A stretch of DNA of 64,000 bases. Origin: Cruorifilaria tuberocauda. Lineage: Eukaryota; Nematoda; Chromadorea; Rhabditida; Onchocercidae. Made by a program: the position numbers and the translations under genes. The notes beneath the pieces are model-generated. The model was not told the DNA's origin. It ran no database searches and saw only the letters and a list, made by a program, of their open reading frames with translations. The stretch is taken from the NCBI GenBank assembly GCA_013365365.1, contig JABVXU010000040.1, positions 124,001-188,000 of the forward strand, given 5' to 3'. Shown here in pieces: positions 39,688-49,039 of this stretch. Positions within the stretch are counted from its first letter, which is position 1, and each line of letters opens with the position of its first letter.

Positions 39688-40125
39688 ATGAGCAAAAAAG
39701 CTTTATTAGAATTAGAAAATGGACTGAAGGTTGAATTACCAATATTGAGTGCAACAATGGGACCTCTTGACAAAGACAAGAGCACTCTTTTTATAAAAGC
39801 TTTAGATAAGAATATTTACTCTTCACGCTGACCATGAGCAAAGTGCTTCTACAACAGCTGTAAGATTAGTGGATCTACCCTGTGGTCCCTCAATTTATTA
39901 GCTAGTCTATCTGCAGGGAGTTGCTACCTTATGGGGACAGCTCATGGTGAAGCAGCTAATAGAGCAGCTACAAGTATGTTAGAGGAGATAAGGCAAAGTG
40001 GTGATGTAGATAAATTTATTAAAAAAGTAAGGGACAATAAAGAAAAGTTTAGATTGGTAGGATTTGGGTATCGTATTTATAAAAATTATAATCCACGTGC
40101 ACGTATTAATGTGCTGCTTCTAAGC
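39688..40125 (+). pseudogene. gltA: Citrate synthase gene, broken (gltA pseudogene)
   Basis: This is a decayed copy of citrate synthase, the enzyme joining acetyl-CoA and oxaloacetate. The first part, from ATG 39688, reads KKALLELENGLKVELPILSA in frame, the family N-terminus, and runs to a TGA at 39829-39831. Shifted by one base, the sequence then gives LHADHEQSASTTAVRLV, the segment with the first catalytic His (E. coli His264), so about two hundred central codons are gone. That frame stops near 39900. A third frame (39931 onward) gives GTAHGEAANRAA, holding the second catalytic His, then FRLVGFGYRIYKNYNPRARI. The final ~100 residues, with the catalytic Asp, are missing; the frame runs into the sco gene tail. 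At least one large deletion, frameshifts and a 3' truncation make it non-functional. Confidence 0.92.
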
Positions 40126-40133
40126 AAGAAGGC

Positions 40134-40751
40134 CTACAGTTCATCTATGTACTTTCTTATCTTAGTTGCAATCTTATCAGATTGACTTTCATTTGAGTTT
40201 AAATCAGCTACAAAGTGTGCAATATATTTCCCCCCAGGACCAATAAGGTATATTACCGAAGAATGGTTAATTTCCCCTTCTCCCACACCTTTGCTGGTAT
40301 ATACTTTATAGCCTGCAATTACTTCATCTATTTTTTCTCTTTCACCAGTTAACATTTGTATTCTATGATCAAATTGTTGATGAAATTCTTTAAGTTTTTC
40401 TATGTTATCACGCTCAGGGTCAATTGTTATGAAAAATGTTTGTAGCTTCTCATTAGTTTTCTCATCTAGCTTTGCAAGTATTTCTGAAATTATTCCAAGA
40501 TTCATAGGACAAACCTTTTTACATGAGGAAAATCCAAAGAAGATCATCATGTACTTATCCTTAAAATCTTTACTACGTATGATTTGATTATCTTGGTTAA
40601 TCAGAGCGAACTCACTTCCTATTTTAACTTCTGCATTGTTAATCCCTCCTGTTAAGGAGAATATACCTTTTTTAGTAAAAAAACAATAACTGAGGAAAGT
40701 AGCTGCTAATACTATTAGTATGATAGATAATAATCTTATAAATCCTATCAT
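40134..40751 (-). CDS. Sco1/SenC-family copper chaperone
   Basis: Sco proteins deliver copper to the CuA site of cytochrome c oxidase. The 205-residue product has an N-terminal membrane anchor (about residues 4-24, LLSIILIVLAATFLSY) and a thioredoxin-like periplasmic domain with the copper-binding CKKVCP at about residues 79-84 (family CxxxCP) preceded by MIFFGFSSCK, and the third ligand His in EINHSSVIYLIGPGG. The domain also shows ITIDPERDNIEKLKEF, typical of the family. Its tail abuts the gltA remnant on the opposite strand. Confidence 0.92.
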   Translation of the reverse strand: MIGFIRLLSIILIVLAATFLSYCFFTKKGIFSLTGGINNAEVKIGSEFALINQDNQIIRSKDFKDKYMMIFFGFSSCKKVCPMNLGIISEILAKLDEKTNEKLQTFFITIDPERDNIEKLKEFHQQFDHRIQMLTGEREKIDEVIAGYKVYTSKGVGEGEINHSSVIYLIGPGGKYIAHFVADLNSNESQSDKIATKIRKYIDEL

Positions 40752-40786
40752 TAAAATATCTTTTGATAAAATAAAATTATATCTTA

Positions 40787-41494
40787 TTAATTAATTTGTT
40801 CAATATATTCCTTCCAAAGTGGATTGTTGATTTTATCTAACAATTTTTTATGTTCATTAACTTCTTCATCGCTTGGTGAATGTTCCCTGCAAGCTAGGTT
40901 ACCTACTTTATGGTAAGTCACTATTTGATTGTTATCTTGTCTGTATTTGATATCATCAAACAAGAAAGTTTGTAATCCTCCTGTAAGCTCAACGTAGACT
41001 TTTGCAAGTAACTGAGCGTCAATTAGTGCTCCGTGTAATTCTCTTTCATCTAGCGAGATATTAAAACGCTTACATAATGCGCTTAAGGATGCTGGTGACC
41101 CTGCAAACTTTTTCCTTGCAAGTAGCAATGTATCTAATACTCTCTCCGAAGAGATTAACTCGTTATTCAATTTACTAAGCTCCATGTTAAGAAATTTTAT
41201 ATCAAACTCAGCATTATGAATTACTAAAATATCGCTAGATATGAAGTCGAGAAATTCAAACGCGACATCTGAAAATAATGGTTTATTCTCCAGAAATTTT
41301 TCACTAATGCCATGAATCTTAAATGAGTGGTAAGGTATATCTCTTTCTGGATTAAGATAATGATGGAATACTTTACCTGTTGGGATGCGATTGATCAATT
41401 CTATACATCCTATTTCAATGATCCTATGACCAAATTCGATGTCAAGACCAGTAGTTTCAGTATCAAGTACTATTTCTCGTAATTTACTTTCCAT
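40787..41494 (-). CDS. dnaQ: DNA polymerase III epsilon subunit (proofreading exonuclease)
   Basis: DnaQ supplies 3'-5' proofreading to the replicative polymerase. The frame is open from a TTG at 41506, but ATG at 41494 gives a natural start just before the exonuclease domain, so that is chosen (235 residues). The three exonuclease motifs are visible: DTETTGLD at about residues 10-17, HNAEFDIKFLNMEL near 95-108, and HGALIDAQLLAKVY near 155-168, the last carrying the catalytic His of the HxAxxD form. The C-terminal ~50 residues would bind the polymerase subunit. dnaE is encoded elsewhere in the window. Confidence 0.94.
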   Translation of the reverse strand: MESKLREIVLDTETTGLDIEFGHRIIEIGCIELINRIPTGKVFHHYLNPERDIPYHSFKIHGISEKFLENKPLFSDVAFEFLDFISSDILVIHNAEFDIKFLNMELSKLNNELISSERVLDTLLLARKKFAGSPASLSALCKRFNISLDERELHGALIDAQLLAKVYVELTGGLQTFLFDDIKYRQDNNQIVTYHKVGNLACREHSPSDEEVNEHKKLLDKINNPLWKEYIEQIN

Positions 41495-41512
41495 AATCAA
41501 TTTCAAATAATG

Positions 41513-42172
41513 CTAGTCTTCCTTATCATTTATTATTTGACACTTATCATTATTATAGTTAATAGAAATAAGCAGCCAGCTTGGATCTGATGAATTAATA
41601 TTTTTTTTGAATTCCCACATATCTTCAACTCTATTAATTGTAGATGTGCTACCTGATATGATATTTCCATTGTTGTCTTTAACAAAATTAATTTGCTCTG
41701 AGAGGAAATATACTGCAATAAACACCACATTTTTTATTAGCTTTATTTCTAAAATCTTTTGTGAAGTGATAGAAACAATTATTGATTCGTATGTTTCCTT
41801 GCGTTGTTTGATTTTTTCTGTAAAGTCACTATATAAGCCTTTATCTAAAAGAGGTTTTAATTTAGACAGATTTCCCTGATTAAAATACTTTATTATTAAT
41901 TCAAAAGCCATGCTTGCACCCTCCATAAAATGTGAGATAGAGAAATTCTTGTCTTTTTGTAATATTTGTTCGTAGGCAGCTTTTATTAAATTTTTGTTGT
42001 TGCTACTAATGTAGTCTTCAATGTTTTCTGGTGATACATCTTCGTTACTTTGGCTGATATCTAGCACACTAGTCAATTTCCTTAAGTTTGGGTTTGTTAA
42101 CTTTCCTAAAGAACTGTATAATCTTGAAAAAATGAATGCAGCTAATAAAGCATATATTACAAGCTCTACCAT
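41513..42172 (-). CDS. Tim44-domain membrane-anchored protein
   Basis: The 219-residue product begins with a single membrane helix (ELVIYALLAAFIFSRLYSSL) and has a C-terminal Tim44-like domain at about residues 75-215, with HFMEGASMAFELIIKYFNQG, then LLDKGLYSDFTEKIKQRKET and the final VEDMWEFKKNINSSDPSWLL. This is the alphaproteobacterial TimA family, homologous to the domain of mitochondrial Tim44. Its bacterial role is not settled; a part in inner-membrane protein handling is a family inference. It is next to dnaQ, in the same order as in many alphaproteobacteria, where secB lies divergently upstream, as here. Confidence 0.85.
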   Translation of the reverse strand: MVELVIYALLAAFIFSRLYSSLGKLTNPNLRKLTSVLDISQSNEDVSPENIEDYISSNNKNLIKAAYEQILQKDKNFSISHFMEGASMAFELIIKYFNQGNLSKLKPLLDKGLYSDFTEKIKQRKETYESIIVSITSQKILEIKLIKNVVFIAVYFLSEQINFVKDNNGNIISGSTSTINRVEDMWEFKKNINSSDPSWLLISINYNNDKCQIINDKED

Positions 42173-42335
42173 AGCAACCCAACTCCTTAGTATATAAAGT
42201 ACTTAAATATTATTAATTATTAAGAACGTGTTTATTTCACGTCAATCTGAGATTTAAATTTGCTATTCATTTCAGATGAATATATTGTAGAAGAAAATGT
42301 TAAATACTTCAACTTAAATTATGGAGATGTAAGAA

Positions 42336-42836
42336 ATGTTGCAACGCGAAATGAAAATTCATGGCCAATATATTAAAGATCTATCGTTCGAGAATCCAAA
42401 TTCACCATTCCTTTTTTCAAAGGAAGCTCCAAGTATTAACGTGATGGTTAATGTTAATTCAGTGAAATTGGAAAGAGCTGAATGTGAAAGAAGAAACGAT
42501 AGAGAAAAGTCTTTCCATGAAGTTACCTTACATATAGAAGCAAAAGCTATGGTAGAAGGTGAAAACGTAAAGGATGGTATTGCTTTTATTTGTGAAACAA
42601 AATATTGTGGTGTTTTTTCAATAGGAAACTCTGCAAAGCTGAGTGCAGAAGGGGTAAGGCAAGCATTGTTTATTGGTGGATCTACTTTTCTTTTTCCTTT
42701 TGCGAGGGAAATAATTGCAAGGGTTACGAGCAGTGCTGGATTTCCTTCTCTTATATTAGATCCCATAGATTTTGAATCTATGTATGAGCAGAGTCAACGG
42801 CAAAGGAGTAACCTGAGTAGTGAGAACTTTAACTAA
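42336..42836 (+). CDS. secB: Protein-export chaperone SecB
   Basis: SecB is a tetrameric cytoplasmic chaperone that keeps precursors unfolded and hands them to SecA. The 166-residue product shows the family fold: an N-terminal QYIKDLSFENPNSPFLF, then VEVTLHIEAKA-like strands (here VTLHIEAKAMVEGENVKDGI), FICETKYCGVFSIGN and the C-terminal FPFAREIIARVTSSAGFPSL followed by LDPIDFESMYEQ, the signature end. The ATG at 42336 gives six residues before the alternative ATG at 42351. Its position divergent to the Tim44-like gene fits the family context. Confidence 0.96.
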   Translation: MLQREMKIHGQYIKDLSFENPNSPFLFSKEAPSINVMVNVNSVKLERAECERRNDREKSFHEVTLHIEAKAMVEGENVKDGIAFICETKYCGVFSIGNSAKLSAEGVRQALFIGGSTFLFPFAREIIARVTSSAGFPSLILDPIDFESMYEQSQRQRSNLSSENFN

Positions 42837-42964
42837 TATGGCTTATCTTTACTTACCTATGTGAAATAGTCTTATATATTGCAAATTAGAGTACTTTAGT
42901 ATCTTAGTAAGAAGAGTTTTGCGTTTCAGTTATATTGCAACTTAATGCTTAGTTTATAAAATAA

Positions 42965-42993
42965 TTGACAACGTTAATTTTCTAATTTATAAG
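42965..42993 (+). promoter_or_regulatory. Promoter candidate for rpsU
   Basis: A perfect TTGACA at 42965-42970 is followed at exactly 17 bases by TATAAG at 42988-42993 (five of six). It lies about 40 bases before the rpsU start and is one of the best sigma-70-type matches I noticed in the window. Confidence 0.6.
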
Positions 42994-43032
42994 TAGGTTT
43001 TTGAGATAGTTATAGAAGTGGGGGGTAGAAGT

Positions 43033-43233
43033 TTGATTGAAGTATCAGTTCATTATGGTGATGTAAATAGAGCTTTCCCAATATTGAAAAAAACAATTCA
43101 AAAAGAAGGAAGAGGAGTAAAAATAAAGAAGCAGTATCATGAAAAGAAATCAGAAATAAGAGCTAAAAAGAAAGCTGAAGTTAAAAAAAAAAGGCGTCAG
43201 CAAGAGAGTAGAAGACAACGTTATAGTTGGTAA
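43033..43233 (+). CDS. rpsU: 30S ribosomal protein S21
   Basis: S21 binds near the 3' end of 16S rRNA and aids initiation. The frame opens with GTG at 43018, but the family begins I-x-V-x-V right after the initiator, which corresponds to the TTG at 43033. A run of G (43020-43025), seven bases before that TTG, is an excellent ribosome binding site, so 43033 is chosen, giving 66 residues. Landmarks are VHYGDVNRAFPILKKTIQKE and the very basic tail KKKAEVKKKRRQQESRRQRY. This decides between a TTG and a GTG start with no ATG available. Confidence 0.92.
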   Translation: MIEVSVHYGDVNRAFPILKKTIQKEGRGVKIKKQYHEKKSEIRAKKKAEVKKKRRQQESRRQRYSW

Positions 43234-43260
43234 TTTATAATAATTTATATTGGTTCTTTT

Positions 43261-44436
43261 ATGAATATTCATGAATATCAAGCAAAAAAGGTTTTACGTA
43301 AGTTCAATGTTCCAGTATTGAGGGGTTTTGTCACTACATCTGCAGAAGAAGTAGAGACTCGAATGAGTCATCTAAAGTCTAACGTGTTTGTGGTTAAGGC
43401 TCAGATTCATGCGGGTGGAAGGGGTAAAGCTGGTGGTATAAAGCTAGCAAAGTCAGCTGAGGAAGCTCAACAGCTTGTAAAGGATATGCTTGGCAAGACC
43501 TTGGTAACTTATCAAACAGGCTCAGATGGCCAGAAAGTAAAAAAAGTGTACATTGAAGAAAGTTTAAGTATTAAGAAAGAGTATTATTTAAGTTTAGCAA
43601 TTGATCTGAAATTAAGTAAGCCAGTGTTTATATTTTCTTCAGAAGGTGGTATTGACATTGAAAAAGTTGCAAAAAAATTCCCTACAAAAATTGTAAAGCT
43701 TAATATTGATCCTGCTTCTGGTTTTGCAAGTTTTGACAGTAGAAAATTAAACAGTGCTTTTAACTTTAATCAAAAGCAAATAGAAAAAATAACAAACATC
43801 GCAAAGAGCATATATAATGCATTTATTGCGACTGATGCAAGCCAAATAGAGATTAATCCATTAGCTGAAACAGATTCAGGGAATTTTGTTGCTCTTGATG
43901 CAAAAATTAATTTTGATGACAATGCTCTATACCGCCATCCAGAAATTATGGAGCTCCGCGATTATGATGAAGAAGTAAAGGAAGAGATAGAAGCTGCAAA
44001 GCATGGTTTTAGTTATATAAAAATGGGTGGTAATATTGGTTGCATGGTGAATGGTGCAGGTCTTGCTATGGCAACAATGGATATAATAAAATACTACGGA
44101 GGAGAACCTGCAAATTTTTTGGATATTGGAGGTGGAGCAAGTGAGGAAACTGTCACTAGAGCATTTAGGATTATCTTATCTGATAGAAATGTAAAAGGAA
44201 TTTTAGTTAATATATTTGGTGGGATAATGCGTTGTGATGTTGTTGCAAGTGGAATTGTTGAAGCTGCAAAAGGAATGAGTATCAGAGTTCCTCTGGTGGT
44301 TAGATTATCAGGTACTAATTTTGAAGATGGTAGAAAAATCTTAGAGAATTCAGAGTTGAGTGTTATTGCTACAGATGAACTAGATGAAGCTGCACAGGGA
44401 ATAGTGAAAGAGGTAAATAAAGCATGTCTATTTTAG
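43261..44436 (+). CDS. sucC: Succinyl-CoA ligase beta subunit
   Basis: SucC, with SucD, converts succinyl-CoA to succinate and makes ATP or GTP in the TCA cycle. The 391-residue product has the ATP-grasp N-terminus [20 protein letters not shown], the nucleotide-binding [40 protein letters not shown] with the metal ligands, and the C-terminal domain with [34 protein letters not shown] and [10 protein letters not shown]. It overlaps sucD by 13 bases, a coupled pair. Confidence 0.98.
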   Translation: MNIHEYQAKKVLRKFNVPVLRGFVTTSAEEVETRMSHLKSNVFVVKAQIHAGGRGKAGGIKLAKSAEEAQQLVKDMLGKTLVTYQTGSDGQKVKKVYIEESLSIKKEYYLSLAIDLKLSKPVFIFSSEGGIDIEKVAKKFPTKIVKLNIDPASGFASFDSRKLNSAFNFNQKQIEKITNIAKSIYNAFIATDASQIEINPLAETDSGNFVALDAKINFDDNALYRHPEIMELRDYDEEVKEEIEAAKHGFSYIKMGGNIGCMVNGAGLAMATMDIIKYYGGEPANFLDIGGGASEETVTRAFRIILSDRNVKGILVNIFGGIMRCDVVASGIVEAAKGMSIRVPLVVRLSGTNFEDGRKILENSELSVIATDELDEAAQGIVKEVNKACLF

Positions 44437-45302
44437 TAAATAAAGATACAAGATTAATATGCCAGGGTTTTACTGGTGTACAGGGTACATTCCACTCAGT
44501 ACAAGCGATTAGTTATGGAACGAAGGTAGTTGGTGGGGTGACCCCTGGTAAGGGTGGAAATACTCATCTTGACTTGCCAGTCTTTAATACTGTGATAGAA
44601 GCTAAAGAAAAAACTGGTGCAAATGCTACAGTAATATATGTACCTGCTAAGTTTGCTGCTGATGCAATACTTGAGGCAATAGATGCAGAGATAGAGCTAA
44701 TAATTTGTATTACAGAAGGTATCCCAATACTTGATATGGTGAAAGTCAAATGTACCCTTGTAGGTTCAAAAAGTAGGTTAATTGGCCCAAATTGTCCAGG
44801 AATTATTACTCCCGAAGAATGTAAAATAGGAATTATGCCTGGTTATATTCACAAGCGTGGGCATATAGGGATTATGTCTCGTTCTGGAACTTTAACCTAT
44901 GAAGCGGTAGCGCAGACAACTGCTGTTGGTCTTGGTCAGTCAACATGTGTCGGGATTGGAGGTGATCCTATTCACGGAATGACGTTTGTCGATTGTATGG
45001 AACTATTCTTAAAAGACGATAGTACTCACGGTATTGTAATTATTGGTGAGATAGGTGGGAGTGAAGAAGAGGATGTGTCAAACTTTGTAGAGGCAGAGAA
45101 AACTAAAAAGCCAGTTATTGGATTTGTAGCTGGTCAGACAGCACCTCCAGGAAGGCGTATGGGGCACGCTGGAGCTATTATCTCCTCTAGTAGTGGAAGT
45201 GCTGCTGCAAAGTTAGAGGTTATGAGAAGTGTTGGAATTGCGATTGCAGATACTCCAGCAGCAATTGGTAGAAAAGTTTTAGAAGTGATGTATCAGGTTT
45301 AA
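44424..45302 (+). CDS. sucD: Succinyl-CoA ligase alpha subunit
   Basis: SucD carries the CoA-binding site and the catalytic phospho-His. The 292-residue product has the CoA-binding domain with [20 protein letters not shown] and [38 protein letters not shown], and the active-site His in [11 protein letters not shown] near residue 248. The length is typical. It follows sucC with a 13-base overlap, and its stop is only six bases from the stop of the convergent dapF. Confidence 0.98.
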   Translation: MSILVNKDTRLICQGFTGVQGTFHSVQAISYGTKVVGGVTPGKGGNTHLDLPVFNTVIEAKEKTGANATVIYVPAKFAADAILEAIDAEIELIICITEGIPILDMVKVKCTLVGSKSRLIGPNCPGIITPEECKIGIMPGYIHKRGHIGIMSRSGTLTYEAVAQTTAVGLGQSTCVGIGGDPIHGMTFVDCMELFLKDDSTHGIVIIGEIGGSEEEDVSNFVEAEKTKKPVIGFVAGQTAPPGRRMGHAGAIISSSSGSAAAKLEVMRSVGIAIADTPAAIGRKVLEVMYQV

Positions 45303-45308
45303 GATTTG

Positions 45309-46106
45309 TTATAAAAACCCTATGTTACCAGTTACAAATACATCATTTGCCCATTCAACTAGTAATTTCCCTCCTGGTGAGTTTACTGAGGTTTGCCTGG
45401 TGACTAGGTACCTACGAAGTACAGCTGCAATAAATGCTGCACAAGCTGCGCTACTACATGAAGCGGTGATACCTGTACCTCTTTCCCATACTCTTAAAGC
45501 TATTTCTCCAGATTTTTCAATCTGAACAATGCTAACATTGGTTTTCTTTGGGAAGAGAATATGATTTTCTAATTTTGGTCCCAAGCTTAGCAATGGTATT
45601 TTGTCTATATTATCAACAAAAAAGACCATATGTGGGTTGCCAATGTTTACTGCGGCTGGTTCTTTAAGCATCTCAAGTTTTATAGGCAAGTGAAGAGTGT
45701 CACACTCGATGGATAGAGGAATTTCATGCCACCTAAGAAAAGGTTTGCCCATATTTACCTTTATAAATTTGTTTCCAATCTTAAAGCACTCTAAGATACG
45801 CTTATTCACTAGCTCAATGGTAGCGTACTCAGTACTTTTTTCCGACATTATTAAGTACCCAACACAATGGGCTGCATTCCCACATGTCTCAACTTTGCTT
45901 CCGTCAGCATTATAAATATGCATGAAGCAATCAGCTATACTGGAGTTAGTTATAACTATTATTTGATCACAGCTGTTCTGATTGGCGATTTCTCTGTATC
46001 TCCATTCTAAACTATCTGTTAACCGTGAGTCTATGATAATAAAGTTATTGCCAGTACCATGCATCTTTATTACATAGGGAATTTTGCTTATTATACTACT
46101 TTTCAT
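45309..46106 (-). CDS. dapF: Diaminopimelate epimerase
   Basis: DapF converts LL- to meso-diaminopimelate, the precursor of lysine and of peptidoglycan cross-links. The 265-residue product has KMHGTGNNFIIIDSR near the N-terminus, the first catalytic Cys in VETCGNAAHCVGYL at about residue 81, the substrate segment VNIGNPHMVFFVD, and the second catalytic Cys in RGTGITASCSSAACAAF near residue 220. Both catalytic Cys are present. With murG it suggests that a lipid II or peptidoglycan-like pathway is kept. Confidence 0.94.
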   Translation of the reverse strand: MKSSIISKIPYVIKMHGTGNNFIIIDSRLTDSLEWRYREIANQNSCDQIIVITNSSIADCFMHIYNADGSKVETCGNAAHCVGYLIMSEKSTEYATIELVNKRILECFKIGNKFIKVNMGKPFLRWHEIPLSIECDTLHLPIKLEMLKEPAAVNIGNPHMVFFVDNIDKIPLLSLGPKLENHILFPKKTNVSIVQIEKSGEIALRVWERGTGITASCSSAACAAFIAAVLRRYLVTRQTSVNSPGGKLLVEWANDVFVTGNIGFL

Positions 46107-46952
46107 TATAGTAATAGTAAGGCTACATATATAAAATAGAGTTTTCTTTTCTAATTACTATGATACATTTTTATATCATAGGTATTAAGTTAATATTATG
46201 CAATAATAAGGTTTTCTTTTAACTAACTTGAGTAGAATAAGGGAGAACTTCTAGTAAGAGATTATCAATGGTCTAATTAAAATAATAAAATGTATATGCT
46301 TTGTTCATCTCCCTCTCAATAAGTTTAAAAATTATATAATATAGCCATAGCAGCATTTAAGGAATACCAGTAGCACCTGTAATACTCATTTAGTCAGGTT
46401 TATGTAATAAAGAAAAATAATAATGATAAAGATGATTTATTATACATGATTGAGATCTTTGAAAGTAGGGCTAAATTTTAGCAAAGTATTAAAACTTAAA
46501 AATCATCTATTACTGTTAGGTAGTGTACCTTAAGTAAATTATATCTAAAAACGTTTTATACTTACTTTAGTATTTATTGAGTGTATACAAGATGAAGTCC
46601 AGAATCTTCTGTTCTCTTTTTATAGAAGCATTTATAGAATTGACTAAGGTGTATCTCTGATTTTGATTGGAAGTTATGCTAATACCGGTGCTTTTAGTAA
46701 GCTAAAAGCAATTGATGTCTAATATGTTATTTATTCTATGCAAAACACTTCTGTTTATGCTAATTTAAAATTAGCCATGGGGGGATGATTGGTATATTCA
46801 GTCTTTTTATTATGGCTTTCATGAAGATTTGTGATAATGATATAGGTTATTAAGTTTTAAAAGTTTTTTGAAAAATTAATAAAAATTTAAGAAAGAGTAA
46901 ACGAAAAACTATTTTTCAAGCAACCTGTTTTATGATATTAAGAAAGGAATAT
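46107..46952 (+). pseudogene. Spacer with weak traces of a decayed membrane protein
   Basis: The 846-base spacer has no intact gene. From about 46590 to 46855 the plus strand gives short plausible pieces in different frames: SRIFCSLFIEAFIELTKVYL near 46596, IGSYANTGAFSKLKAID near 46667, YSMQNTSVYANLKLAMGG near 46734, and IGIFSLFIMAFMKICDNDIG near 46788. Together they look like a broken membrane protein. I cannot name it and the evidence is weak. Confidence 0.3.
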
Positions 46953-47516
46953 TCAAATTAGCTCACTTGGCCACTCATCGTAAAAGAATATTTCTTCTAC
47001 TGGTCTTCTTTTCTTTTCATTAACTTTAGTGCCTTCTTCTTCATAGCCAACAGCTATCACTGATGTTATATTAAAATCACTAGGTATATTGAATTTTTTT
47101 GCTATCTTGTTTCCATCAAAACCACCCACTTGATGTCCCATTAAGTTTGCAGATGCTGCCTGTAGAATAAGTGCATAATTTGCTGCACCAGTATCATGCT
47201 TAGCCCAAAAGTTTTTCCCCTTATCTAGCTTGCGAAAATTTTTAGCACTTAATGATATAATTAATACTTGTGCATTTTTCGCCCATTTCTGGTTCGACTC
47301 ATCAAGGCAATTTAGTAATTTTACCCATGAATTTTGATTGCTTTGCTTATTACATATTATATACCTCCAAGGTTCATCACCAAAACATGAAGGAGAGAGA
47401 CGAGCTGCCTCTATCAGCAAATTGATCTTTTCCTGATTCACTACTTTGTTTGGATCATATAAACACCCGCTGTGTCTTATTCTCATCAATGCCAATAGAT
47501 CTTGTGTGTTTATCAT
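46953..47516 (-). CDS. Nitroreductase-family FMN oxidoreductase
   Basis: The 187-residue product matches the nitroreductase fold: an N-terminal RIRHSGCLYDPNKVVNQEKI, the FMN-binding LIEAARLSPSCFGDEPWRYI at about residues 31-50, a central helix WAKHDTGAANYALILQAASA near 104-123 and the C-terminal SVIAVGYEEEGTKVNEKKRR, where a GY-E motif binds FMN. Members reduce flavins, quinones or nitro compounds with NAD(P)H; the physiological substrate is not predictable here. It stands alone with empty DNA on both sides. Confidence 0.87.
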   Translation of the reverse strand: MINTQDLLALMRIRHSGCLYDPNKVVNQEKINLLIEAARLSPSCFGDEPWRYIICNKQSNQNSWVKLLNCLDESNQKWAKNAQVLIISLSAKNFRKLDKGKNFWAKHDTGAANYALILQAASANLMGHQVGGFDGNKIAKKFNIPSDFNITSVIAVGYEEEGTKVNEKKRRPVEEIFFYDEWPSELI

Positions 47517-48299
47517 TTTTATTTAGGTGTATAAATTAATTTATTATAACGAAATATAAGTAAAGTTTAAGTTTCAGGGTTTCATAAATACAATTAATAA
47601 ATATACTTCACTTTAAAATGCATATTTCAACATAATCAAACAGCAAATCAACATCAGTTGAAATTTTTTCTTAAGACATGTCCCATTTTCATTGGACGTA
47701 TACCTCTTCAGCCTTGTAACTGACTAAAATTTATAGTAGTACTTGCTAGTCTTAAATTTATCAGCAAAACAGCATTCTATTCTATGCTCTTGAACATAAT
47801 TACTTAGTTGTAGTATAATCCAAAATTTTTGTGAATTCTGGCATTAGTTCCACTTCTTCTTTTGAACCACCAGTGAATATTCTGAATACTTGAATTAAAA
47901 TATCTGATCATTTTGATGATATTTTAATAAAAGTCGAAATTAACCTAAAAAGGTCAATATATCATACAAGGTAAAGTTTTAAAGAAAAGAATCGACCTAG
48001 ATTGTAAGTAAAGGAAATTAGAGGGAAAGTGTTTTTAAAGAAGTTTAACTACGCATATGAAGAATCAACTGAAGGCATGCAGAAATGTCCAAGAAAGCCT
48101 TTTTATCTTCTATTCAGTACGTTAATCGAATGTTCAGAAAAGCTCTATTTTTGAGAGTGTACTTACACTGAATAAGCAAGTAAATATCTTACTAATTATA
48201 ATTCTTCACAGACAATTGGTAGTATCTCTTCTAGCGTTAGTTAACTGCTTATTACTCTAAATTGCTAAGTCTCTATTACTGATATTATTCCTTGAGATT

Positions 48300-48765
48300 T
48301 ACTGTTTGTAATTTAGTGCTTAATCATTGTGATTTTTATTTGTATTGTATTCTAGTTTTTGCTAACTTTTTGAACATCATTTGTTACTCTCTGCTTTTTC
48401 AAGGTTTAAAATTTATTTTACGAATTACTATACATATAAATTACTCTAAAGTATTATTAAATTTTTTTAAACTTATCCTTACTCCTACGCTACCTTCTCT
48501 ATGATCTATAGACATTAGTGGAAAATAATTATATCAGTATTGAGTGATGTTATTACTTCTATAGGTTATTGGAACCTTAATAAGAGCATCATATACACTT
48601 TCAAAAACCTTTTTCTTTTCTCCAAAGGGTACAGCCTATCAACTTTATTAAGGATTTCCTCCTTTGATTTTTTACTTTATGTCCTAAACTTCTTTTTACA
48701 ATACTTCGTAATAACTTTGGATTATCTTGATTGCCAAGGTTATCAATCGGCAATTTAGTCTTCTT
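48300..48765 (-). pseudogene. Possible minus-strand gene remnant, unrecognised
   Basis: Reading the minus strand gives a run of about 50 codons with TKLPIDNLGNQDNPKLLRSI and then SLGHKVKNQRRKSLIKLIG. After a frame change come VFESVYDALIKVPITYRS and, after a stop, SIDHREGSVGVRISLKKFNN. The pieces are in order, with charged residues placed as in a real protein. I recognise no family. The opposite strand reads as hydrophobic frames, which is expected as a shadow. Confidence 0.3.
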
Positions 48766-49039
48766 ATATTATGGCAAATTGTAAATAATGTCATTAAGCT
48801 CTCTTGTGCCTAAATTATTTAAGAGTTTTCAAATTATCTATTCAGATACTGAGAAATTTTAACTTTTATCAATTAATGAATTAATCATAGTATAGCATAA
48901 TTTTGTTAGTTAGTTGGATAAATATTATTTTTAGTTTGTTATGATTAAAATTATCAAATGAATCTCTTAGTTTGTCTCTCTTAAGAGTTGGAACTAATGC
49001 TTAAATTTAATAAATAGTTCTTTAGTGAAGAGTATTTAA

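Noticed and set aside
40402..40587. 61-codon plus-strand frame
   Set aside because: It is antisense to sco, which is clearly coding.
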